A DNA stretch of 64,000 nucleotides from Bolinopsis microptera (Eukaryota > Ctenophora > Tentaculata > Lobata > Bolinopsidae), in the NCBI RefSeq assembly GCF_026151205.1, contig NC_087073.1, forward strand, positions 13,783,837-13,847,836. Reading direction: 5' to 3'. Both the position numbers and the translations under genes were made by a program. Position 1 is the stretch's first letter; the number at the start of each line of letters is the position of its first letter. Positions 54,953 through 64,000 of this stretch are shown piece after piece. The notes below the pieces were generated by a model, which saw only the letters and a program-made list of their open reading frames with translations, was not told the origin of the DNA and ran no database searches.

Positions 54953-57900
54953 ATGGACTACGATCCGCGAGATTTCTACGATGAGATCGAGGCCCAGTTT
55001 GCTGATGAAATGGAGGCAATGGGAGATTTTCAGAAAAAACCTGAGGATGAAGATCCCTCTGGTTACATGTGAGTTGCAAGCAATCTTCTTTCATCATGAG
55101 AATTTCATTTTTAATGCTGAAATGATGATTTAGTCATCTAAAATTAACATTTGATCAGGGTGTCGGATGAGATGCTAAAGCGAGCCATGGAAGAAGAAGC
55201 TCTCCTTGCAAAAGACAAAGAAAATAAGTCTCCAAAAACAAATCACCACTCTTCAGATCCCATTGAAAATCAACTAAAATCTCTAACAGAATCCTTGAAG
55301 AGAGGGAGCAATAAAACCATTGTAAACAGCGACACAACTCCACCTACTATTGAGTTCAGTTTCATGAACTCTTCCACAACTACAACCCCCATACAGATCA
55401 GGAACAGTTTCAGAGGCGGGGTGGGGGCTCAGGGGGTGGCACCTCATAAGCGGAAAACTAGCGGTGGGGGTTTGTTTGGGGACGAGCTCGAGATTGTGGA
55501 AGAGGTAGAAACAAGCAAACGTTCTAAGATTGATCGCGAAAGTGAAAAGGTAACCCCATTACAATTGATGAACTATTAATGTTGTCATGATTCCCATGAT
55601 TGATTCAAAAAATTGATTCGAAAATCTCAGATGATTCAGTCGAATTAGTTAATCGAATGTCCTTTATTTTAGGTTTACACAAGAGTTCCAGATGGAGACT
55701 TTATCAGAGTTACGAATGAATCACAACGGGTTTACTTGAAAGTCAAACCTTTCATCGAAAAAGTTGCTTCTAAAAACCCATCAGACAGTTTCTTGGCTCA
55801 ACCTTTCGAGTATCTCAAATCACAGGTACAAAGGATCAAAACTTGGAAGTTCTGATTTTTAAATGAAATTTGGTTTGTTTTCATGCTCATAATTGTGATA
55901 AGTTTCTTCGCACACTATATGAATTATGTGCTGATAAGAATAAATACCAAACATGTTTGGTCGCTTTCGAATTTTCTCCTATAAATTTCCTAAAGCGGGG
56001 GGGGGGGGGGGGGCCAATGGCTACTTTTGGGGACTTGGGGAATTACGTCAACGATTTTACCCCGAGTCCCCATGATTTTTAGTCCCCATTAGTCCCCAAA
56101 AGTCTCCATTAGTCCCCATTTAGATGATTTTTAGTCCCCATTAGTCCCCAAAAGTCTCCATTAGTCCCCATTTAGATTTATCCTACTCTTATCTTGGACA
56201 AAACATCTCGATCGTATCGTTATTAAACTAACTTGAAAACCATAAATAACTGTCAAAAATTCTGGGGACTTATGGGGACAAATGGTGAATTACGTCAACG
56301 AGTTGACCTCAAGTCCCCATGATTTTTAGTCCCCATTAGTCCCCAAAAGTCTCCATTGGTAGTCATTGGCCCCCCCCCCCCCCCCCTAAAGCAGAAAACA
56401 AAACTTCCCCGGGTCCCCATGTACTGTTATATTGATTATGTTAATCTTCAGGTGATGAGGGACTACCGTGAGAAGAGAACGGAAATAGAAGCTGCTGTAT
56501 CACGCATCAGATCACATGTCGTACCTGCAGCCGGATCGGGTGACACTACAGTTCCAGGTATCGGGGAGAAGGAAAAGTCGAATCTTTGGGTCGATGATTA
56601 CATGTGAGTCTTGATGTTTATAATACCATATTGTATTAGAAACATTAAACTTTAAATTTTAGTTTGGAAACCTTTCAATAATGCAGATGATTATTGGCCG
56701 ACCCACCAACTAGTGGTTGTCATTATAAGAACACAGATTAACACACTAATACTGACAGGCCGACAAAGTACGTAGATCTGCTGAGTGATGACGGAGTGAA
56801 CAGGTCAGTGTTACACTATTTGAAGCTGTGGGACGGGGTAGTGTTTGGTAAGAAGATGAGAGAGAAGGCCCCTGTTGAGAAGCCCAAGTGGCAGAGTTAC
56901 GAGGACTGGCAGAAGTACCAGAGGTTCCAAGAGCCTGACTACGATGAGAAGGGCTTCCCTTTTAAGAAGGTGAGTTTGTTGGAGTTGACATGTGACCACG
57001 GACCAATTAAATTCCACAATCAATCAATCAATGTCACGTCGTGTCAAACAAAATCTTTGCACCTATTAATTAAAAAAACTTAACTCCTGTTTCAAATAAT
57101 ATGTATGTCTAGTAAATATTATATCTCCTATTTTCAGACAATATTGGTTTCCGGCCCCCCTGGACTTGGGAAGACCACCTTAGCTCACATAGCTGCTAAA
57201 CATGCTGGTTATAACGTTGTGGAGATGAATGCTAGCAATGACCGGTATGTTAAATCTGGACATATTATATGTCACATATATATGTGACATACATATAAGT
57301 TTTAAACTAATTACAACACTACAAATCTATTACATTTATTGAGGATTATGTAATGTAACGTGATGGAAATATTTTAAACGGGCATATCCTGTCCAAACCC
57401 AGGATGCACTACATGAAGAATTCGTTGTAACTTTGTTTAAAAAGCATTAATATTATAAGACGTCACATATATGTCAAATGTTGGAAATAATTACAACATG
57501 TCTTAATTATATGCTTACAATTAGTTTCACATCCTATTTCTGTCCTTTAAACAAATTGTCCTATTGTCAGGTCAGCAGCGCAGTTTGGAGAAGCGATAGA
57601 GAACTCAGTGACCATGACTGGAGTGCTTAATAAAGATAACAGCCCCAATTGTCTTATAATTGATGAAATTGACGGTGCGGGTGCTCCAGCTATCCAGGTA
57701 GAGTGTTACTTCATCTTCATTGTTTATTGTTTGTTTCTGTTAGTTTCAAAATTTACTCCCTAAAGTAAAATTTTCCTTATGGAACAGAGACTTGAACATG
57801 ATAATCTTAAGCTATATTCCCTATTAGATATATATATAATAGGGAATATAGCTTAAATTGTACATAGTATAGACACGTCCATATACTAGTGTAACCCGTG

Positions 57901-60900
57901 TCTTCGGCCGGGACTTCACTATCGCAGTTGAATTGCAAAAGTATAAACGGTGCAAAAGCATGAACTCGCCCAGTAGAAACCAGCCGTATTATAGTCAATT
58001 TAATTCTGAGCGCCCAACACGTATCCAATAGTAATACTTAATAGGCAATCTTGCGGCTCCTGGCTCTACTGCCATAATATTACCTAATTATATGTTGTTT
58101 GTTTGTTTATGGAACCCGTCCCCAATCTCGTATTTGAAAATGACTAAACTCAATTCTGAGTGTGAATACGGGCGGTACTTGCAAGTGTGTTCATTAAGCA
58201 TTTAGAGTTCTGTAAAACTGCAGTTACAATTATTGTGGTAGAGTATTTTTAGTATTAACGATCGATATCAGATCTCGATCCCTACATGCTTCCAAAATTG
58301 GAAGTACAATGTACTGGAATGTTTGAAAAAAAAGTGATATAGAAATAAAATCAACGATTTAATTTTAGGAAAGTAAAATTAATTCTCTGGTTTCTTAAGT
58401 CAGCTTTAAAGTCGGAAAATCAAAGTATGTAACGTCGATACCAAACCGTTTATTGAGCGATGATAGCTAAGTAGTTGATTCTTGGGTTGCAGAGTCCTCC
58501 TGATTCCTCAGTCTTTGAATGTGGTTTTTGTTCTTGTTCAGTTCTGTCCATATTTCCTCGTGTTATGTTCAAAGTTTTGTGTCATGTTGTCCTCAAATTA
58601 TTTGTTATATGTTTGGTATAGGACAAAGTCATCGTGTCACTAAAATCATCAAATTCTACCGTAATATCATTACATCATACTCATCACTGTCAAAATTAAC
58701 AATACGAAAAAGATCAGTTCTTCGGAGAAAAATTTAAAATACGTAGTTTGTGTGAAACACCCAAAGCTAATAATGCTTGCTAAGACTAGTTCAAAGACAG
58801 TTCGTCGAACTGATCCAATTTATCGTCCTCTGTTGCACCACTAGCTGCAGCCACACCAATACTACCGTCAGCTAACTTCTTATACCAGCCGGGTAAAAAC
58901 TCCTCCTCTCCACATTTTAAAGATATTGGTCCCAAACCCTTGTATTCCACCAGCCAGGTTTTATTTCCACTTGGTAATGCTCCGTATATCCAATCAATGA
59001 TATCTCCTATGAACCCGATCATAGCATTGGCGTCGTCAGCTTTTAATATTGATCCTGCTATTTTATCCATTGGTAGTGTTACAGGGTTTTGATGCACAGT
59101 CCCACTCCGTTCTTTCCAACCAAATAAAATTATATCAGCTTTTCCAAGATAAGATTGTAGCCAAGCCAGCGGTAATTTATCAGCAAATTTGTGCTGAAAG
59201 CATGTTTTAACTTCCACAATCATACCGTCCTTTCTTACGGCATCAACCTCCGCGCTTATCAGGACGTTTGTTCTTCCAATCTTTCCCTTGAGCATTTTAT
59301 AAGTGGCTTTGATTCCTGGCTCCTGTTTAATCACATATTCTTCAAATCTCATACCCCAATAAGTATTTTGGACACCCCAAGCATCTAGATTCTGAGATTC
59401 AACAACTCTCCTGATGTACATCTTTCCTGCATACTTGCAAGCTTCAAGTTTCCAGGGATTTTTATAATAGTTGTGGTTGGTGTATCCTATTTCCTTTAGA
59501 GCCCCTCTCTCTGCGATTACATCTACATCGGATATAGATTTGTAGCCGTCCTTACTCACATTGATCCACTTTAAGACGTTTTCCCAATTCGAAGAATAGT
59601 TATTGACCCAATTGGGATCGTAATCCTCATTCAAATTTAACGGTAACTGGAATTGCTTCAGGGTTGGGCTTTTAGCCTCGCTGATGAGTTTCCCATCTTT
59701 AGTTATGGCAAAAGTACCAACTTCTTTTGGTTTGTACGCGGTGTAATTTTGTAGATTCGAATACTCTGAAGTTCTTTTGATGTCGTACATTTTGCCTTGA
59801 ATCATTTCAAAACTAGTAGAGGGATTTGTGAATTTTTCATAAAACATGGAAGAACAAAGCGATTAGATGTAACATATCAGCTGCTAAGCTGTGGCAAAGA
59901 ACTTTTTTTCAAAAACATTCCATTAAGTGAGGGGTTCAGCCTGAAATTTTTGTGAAACTTTATTCTGACATAGCAGTCGACCAACAAACTAGGACCCGTG
60001 ACCAAACTTTTGAGGGGGTCCTGGACCCCAACCGCCCACCGGTGCCCGTGGTGCAGCCGCGCCCATATTTGTGCCTGATTTGGCCGAGTTAGGCCAAAAC
60101 CCAGATTTTAGGATTTCTACGTGTGCCCATATTTGGGTATACGCACAACATTTGATAGATTTTGGCCCATAAATTAACAAAATATCGATATTTTTGAATG
60201 AAACCAACTTTATATGAAAGGTAACCCTAAACTATACATTCTCTGAGATATATAGCTTAGTATTTATAGAAATGTGAAACCTAAGGCCAAAAGACCACTA
60301 AAAATAAAGAAAACTGCCCATATCTCAGTTTGAGATTTTCGCGAAAGTCCTAGGCCTAAGGCTTTTTCATTTTTCAAAATTTTCCCATGAAATTTTCAGA
60401 ATGGGTTTGGAATCGTCTAAGGACCTTATTATTCGGGTCGGATTTGTGAGTTAGGCCTTTTCTGGCCTAACTCTTTTTTGTGTGCAAAAAAAATCTGCGG
60501 GCCAAATATGTAAATATCACGTTTTTTATAAGTATATATGAACCCGATCACATCCACAGCCTTTCAAATGTAGGTACGAAGTACGGACTTGAGAAAACCA
60601 AAAAAATATTTTCGGCTTATAATGATCAGGGTAGCATGAAAGTGAAACATGAACAAAAATAGTTATCAGAAAAACTTTGGAACATTTTCGGCCCAATTCA
60701 TTCTCGATACGTACCTCTGAAGGCAGAGCTCCCGCTTGCGAGCTCGTACTGCGAAGGGGAGGCATGCCTTCCGTGATCGCATTACAAGGGGGAACCCTCA
60801 AGTCCAAAATCGTATATCGAAGGGTATGTGCGGACTTCGAAAACCGTACAAAATATTTTCGTCTCATAATGATCAGGGTAGCATGAAACATGAACAAAAG

Positions 60901-63851
60901 TAGTTTCCAGAAAAACTTTGAAAAATATTGGCTTACAAAATTTTCGGTCCGAGTCACAGGATCAAATATGCAAATATACTGGACCAATTTTTTTCCCCCA
61001 AAATTTGTAAAATGTTTAAGAAACCTAAATAAAAAAATTGGCCCTTTTTGGCCCCTTGCCCAGATTTTATGGGGGGCGACGGCCCCCATAAAATCTTCGC
61101 GCAATCTTACACGCAATTTAGTGCTGTAATACGGTGGAATAATTGCCGACACTGGATAGCAGTGCGAACAACAACGAATCACGATATAATAGCTAGAACT
61201 CTATTTTTAAACTAGTATTGACCAAATGAAACAGGTGAACAAAAGGTTAAATCGAGTAGAAACTCTGGATATAAATAATAATCTACAATAAACTTGTAGC
61301 CTTGCTACCTTACAAATATTCTTAAGCACAGGCTTTCCTTTCAGACTGCAAAGCCAACTTGCACTTTCAGAACTGCCACTAACAGGGCCGCTAACATAAG
61401 AACTGTAATTCTAGAACCTCAGATTAAGATTACTTGGCAGAAGACTTTGGCTGCCAGACAGTTGCGCCCAATCTAGATCTAGCTACCATGGGAAGATGAC
61501 GAATCATAACCAATTAAAAAACTGCTTGATCAGATACGACAGTTGCGCCCAATCGATATTGAAATCCCCCAATTATAATAAAAGTAATATTTATTCAATA
61601 AAAAATCGTACGATCATAACGATAGATGCAAAGCTACGAAGAATTTGGGAATTATTATGATTGTCAATTTTGCCCCTCCCCCACCCTAATTGTTTTTCCA
61701 CAGTTGGGATGAGAGGATCAGCTTTATGCCAGAGCCGAGCAAGTTGAATAGTAACGGATATGGTGTCTTCACTGAAATTTGTTAATTAAATCTGATCGCG
61801 CGATTTAGACTTTATACAGCAATGCCTACTTTGGATTGTCCTGTTGCGCGTTTGACCAAAATCCGATTTTTTTAGCCATTGCTTTAAAACCAACAAGTAA
61901 AGTATAAATTCACATCCATTGTTATAACGATCTTTTATAATTATTGTAGTATCATGAAAGTACCTCATTTAGAATTTCTACGCTGGTCAAACTCCAAAAA
62001 TCGGACAAGAAAACTGAAAGAAGGAGCAGCGGTGGCCTAAGAAACGCCCCTGTGTTCCTGAGTTACCTGAAAGTGGCCAACTATTAAGGTCCCCCCCAGA
62101 GTAACCGTCTCGTAGACAACGACTATTTACAGACTCACAGCTTACATAAAATTGTTTATGAACTAATCAGTAAATTAGTGCTGCACGATGTGTAATCAAA
62201 AGACTTTTGTCAAATGTCAAATTCAAGCGTACTCCATTTTACCAATTTATAAAAATGTCATATGAAACGAAGTTATCTCAAGATTATAAATTGCGCGTGC
62301 AATAGCATAACACATACGCGCTGACCTTCACTGTCAGTGTCACAGACTCACAATTTTGAACAGGATCAATATTTTGAGGTTAAGAGCATCAGATAGCAAA
62401 ATTTGGGATCATGTCATGAGTTATGTCATATTTTGGCCCCCTCCCCCCCCTCCTATTTTGTTGTTATGGACCCCTATCTGTGTTGGATGATATGATTTGA
62501 GATCACATCATCATGGAACATGAGCCGATCAAGTTGAATAGTTAACGAATATATGACATACTTAGCACTGCAAATACTTAATTATCTTTCTCTGCGAATT
62601 CGCCGCGATTTTCGAGACTTTTGCCGCAATTTTGCCTACTTTGGCTTGTCGCGGTGCCGCGATTTTTGACCTAAATAATCGCGATTTTCTTCTGTCCTTG
62701 CTTGAAACCCACCCAAACAAGTAAACGCCCTGATTAAATTCACAGTCTCATTGTTATAACGATCTTTTATAATTATCAAATGATACTCAATGAAAGTACC
62801 TCAGGTTCTAGTAAAATTTCTAACGGCTGGTACAAAATTCTCCAACAAATCGGACGGAGAGAAGAAGAAAAAGAAGGAGCAGCGGCTCCGTCGACCTATA
62901 ATCTGTATCTGTAACGACCCCTGGGTGGTTGCCCTGAGGGACCTGAGGAAAGTGGCCACTATTATCCAGGTGCCCCCCACTCAGAGTGCGCGGCTCGCTA
63001 CCCGACTCAAGACTATCTGTACTGTGGAGGAGCTCACTGCTGACATGGCTTCATTACTCTTCCTCTGCGAGAAGACCGATAACGATATTAGGTTGGTATA
63101 TTAGCTTACTTGCTACCTGAATGTGAATTTTAATACAGCTCTCGCTTATATGTTTTTCCGCTCAGTACTTAGCCGTTCAACATGTTGACATTTTCAAATA
63201 ATTTTAGCCATCTAAATTTTACCAATTTGGTATTTCCAAAATCCAATCAACATCATATCTGCATAATTCATCATTAATATTTTTTTTAACCAGATCGGAT
63301 CAAATTCTGCCTTATCAGTGACCGTTGTTAAATTAAATTTCTCACGAATTATTCTGTCAGGTCATCTCTGAACACGTTGCAGTTCTTGAAAGCTAACAAA
63401 GAGCCGTTAAGCATGGTTAAGCTGAAGGGCATGGATGTTGGGATGAAAGACAAACAGAAAAGCTTGTTTAAGTTTTGGAGCACGATATTCACCCAACCTA
63501 AAACTAAGGGAAGCGCACTCTCACGAATGACTGAAGCTCAACGTCATGACCAGAAAAGGTTAGCTAATTAATTAAGCTAATACGTTTAAGCCTGATGAGA
63601 ACACCAGGTGTTTGCTAATTTCGGCTAATTAAAGCTCTTTGTATGTTTAGAGTAGGTTCCCGAACCACTGCATTCAATTTACACAAATACCTGCAGGCTA
63701 TCAGAGCTGATGTCCCTAGTTGGAGGTACTGGAGATATTGATAAGCAGGTAGATGGCATCCACGAGAACCTTCTAATGCTCAAGATAAGAGAAGCTAACT
63801 TTACCAAGTTGGCTGACTCTTTGGAGTGGTTTACTTTCTACGACAGTGTCG
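54953..63851 (+). CDS. CHTF18: Chromosome transmission fidelity protein 18 (alternative RFC clamp loader), 3' end outside window
   Basis: Exons 54953-55068, 55159-55549, 55673-55825, 56452-56603, 56759-56969, 57138-57244, 57571-57697, 62805-63091, 63361-63558 and 63697-63851; phases agree, giving 632 residues of an expected 900-1000. The N-terminus is acidic. Family hallmarks: [32 protein letters not shown], Walker [36 protein letters not shown], Walker [28 protein letters not shown], sensor region [19 protein letters not shown], then [13 protein letters not shown] and [16 protein letters not shown]18-RFC with CTF8 and DCC1 loads PCNA and supports cohesion and replication checkpoint signalling in the nucleus. 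Intron 7 (57698-62804) is 5.1 kb and contains an antisense gene. Confidence 0.95.
55997..56386. mobile_element. G/C-run-capped MITE in CHTF18 intron 3
   Basis: 17 G then CCAATGGCTACTTTTGGGGA..., ending ...CATTGG plus 17 C; flanked by CTAAAGC on both sides. Interior has the word AGTCCCCATTAGTCCCCAAA repeated in direct and inverted form. The terminal G-run plus CCAATGG matches the ends of the 19475-20841 foldback. Confidence 0.85.
57807..57856. repeat. Perfect 20-bp-arm palindrome
   Basis: TTAAGCTATATTCCCTATTA, a short TA-rich loop and its exact reverse complement, near the start of CHTF18 intron 7. Confidence 0.85.
57857..58785. other. CHTF18 intron 7, 5' part
   Basis: AT-rich; 58550-58610 resembles the interior of the 37765 foldback element (TCAAATTATTTGTTATAT). 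No other feature seen. Confidence 0.5.
58786..59847 (-). CDS. DXO-like: DXO/RAI1-family RNA decapping and exoribonuclease, intronless, antisense in CHTF18 intron
   Basis: 353 residues, similar to family length (human DXO 396). All catalytic motifs appear in order: GMRFEEYV (165-172; G-x-x-F/Y-E), SAEVDAV (E200, D202), VEVKT (E212, K214) and LQSYLG (Q231-S232-x-L234). The DXO fold uses these acidic residues to bind two divalent metals and remove incomplete, unmethylated or NAD caps, then degrade the RNA 5'-3'. N-terminal [12 protein letters not shown] lies before the conserved core; the C-terminus is low complexity ([15 protein letters not shown]). It has no introns and lies wholly within an intron of a gene on the other strand, so it is either a nested gene or a retrocopy; the open frame and intact motifs argue for function. 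Confidence 0.8.
   Translation of the reverse strand: MFYEKFTNPSTSFEMIQGKMYDIKRTSEYSNLQNYTAYKPKEVGTFAITKDGKLISEAKSPTLKQFQLPLNLNEDYDPNWVNNYSSNWENVLKWINVSKDGYKSISDVDVIAERGALKEIGYTNHNYYKNPWKLEACKYAGKMYIRRVVESQNLDAWGVQNTYWGMRFEEYVIKQEPGIKATYKMLKGKIGRTNVLISAEVDAVRKDGMIVEVKTCFQHKFADKLPLAWLQSYLGKADIILFGWKERSGTVHQNPVTLPMDKIAGSILKADDANAMIGFIGDIIDWIYGALPSGNKTWLVEYKGLGPISLKCGEEEFLPGWYKKLADGSIGVAAASGATEDDKLDQFDELSLN
59922..60490. mobile_element. Diverged single arm of the 19475 foldback family
   Basis: Follows TTAA; shares GACCAACAAACTAGGACC, ACTTTTGAGGGGGTCC, CCCATATTTG..., and the 3' GGCCTAA...AAAAAAAATCTGCGGGCC with the left arm at 19475-20145, at perhaps 80% by eye. No second arm follows. Confidence 0.8.
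60570..60945. repeat. Two diverged direct repeats of about 120 bp
   Basis: 60585-60690 and 60830-60935 share AAAATATTTTCG.CT.ATAA, TGATCAGGGTAGCATGAAA and CAGAAAAACTTTG. The long minus-strand ORF here (60526-61182) contains the repeat twice and is not a gene. Confidence 0.7.
61054..61088. repeat. G/C-rich hairpin
   Basis: GATTTTATGGGGGG CGAC GGCCCCCATAAAATC, arms of about 15 bp. Confidence 0.8.
61620..62300 (+). pseudogene. Indel-riddled copy of CHTF18 exon 8 and its flanks
   Basis: Parallels 62390-63090: AGCCGAGCAAGTTGAATAGT against GAGCCGATCAAGTTGAATAG, TTATAACGATCTTTTATAAT in both, GAAGGAGCAGCGG in both, GAAAGTGGCCA.CTATTA in both, but with many deletions and no open frame. Same style as the HDAC8 copy. 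Confidence 0.75.
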
Positions 63852-63904
63852 GTATGCTGGATCATTCTGTTTACACCATTATTTTATGGGGGGTGATGCA
63901 ACGT

Positions 63905-64000
63905 CAATTAATGTCAGTATTCCATAAAAACCCCAAACTGACATTGACATTAATTGACATTAATTGACATTAATTGACATTAATTTGTCTTGAAATTTGA
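63905..64000. repeat. 12-bp repeat ACATTAATTGAC at window end
   Basis: Four to five copies in the last visible CHTF18 intron, preceded by an imperfect inverted segment (CAATTAATGTCAGT). Confidence 0.85.

Noticed and set aside
60526-61182. 218-aa minus-strand ORF
   Set aside because: Contains a diverged 120-bp repeat twice and a hairpin; no motif; composition follows repeats.

Overview
This is animal nuclear DNA from an invertebrate: AT-rich, with GT-AG introns, metazoan-specific families (AUTS2, PHF14, HNK-1-type sulfotransferase, BLOC-1 subunit), many foldback or MITE-like elements and a LINE tail. Composition, gene density and repeats would suit an early-branching metazoan such as a cnidarian, but nothing here fixes the species. 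All ten genes that can be recognised or modelled on the plus strand are listed below; one further gene is antisense inside an intron.

Layout. 1-21955: the 3' part of a large AUTS2-family gene whose introns are full of minisatellites, a 500-bp homopurine tract duplicated in tandem, and a 1.37-kb perfect-looking foldback element. 21956-26960: repeat-rich spacer with a TIR element, a retroelement remnant and a possible micro-ORF. 26964-27899: intronless LRAT-like membrane protein. 30476-32962: Golgi carbohydrate sulfotransferase. 34218-37652: DDX56 helicase. 38530-41934: PHF14 in one exon. 42431-49690: HDAC8-like deacetylase whose central exon is missing and whose intron looks misassembled. 49986-51188: BLOC1S5. 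51235-52546: PEX3. 52979-54357: U2AF1. 54953-beyond 63851: CHTF18, with a DXO/RAI1-like gene antisense in its 5.1-kb intron.

From PHF14 to CHTF18 the genes are head-to-tail with spacers of only 46-595 bp. Most start codons lie within about 15 nt of a strong 3' splice acceptor with no visible 5' exon, and a poly(A) signal often lies just upstream. Together this suggests spliced-leader trans-splicing of polycistronic transcripts, the most interesting system-level signal in the window. A second theme is transposons: several elements are capped by long oligo-G and oligo-C runs, and a foldback element carries a degenerate hammerhead-ribozyme-like core with a 14-bp target duplication. A third is quality: at 43-48.5 kb and 61.6-62.3 kb, noisy, indel-riddled copies sit directly before the clean copy of the same exons, which looks more like unpolished long-read sequence than evolution.

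Gene models were built by hand from splice sites and phase; where stated, exon phases add up. No database search was possible, so family names rest on remembered motifs.
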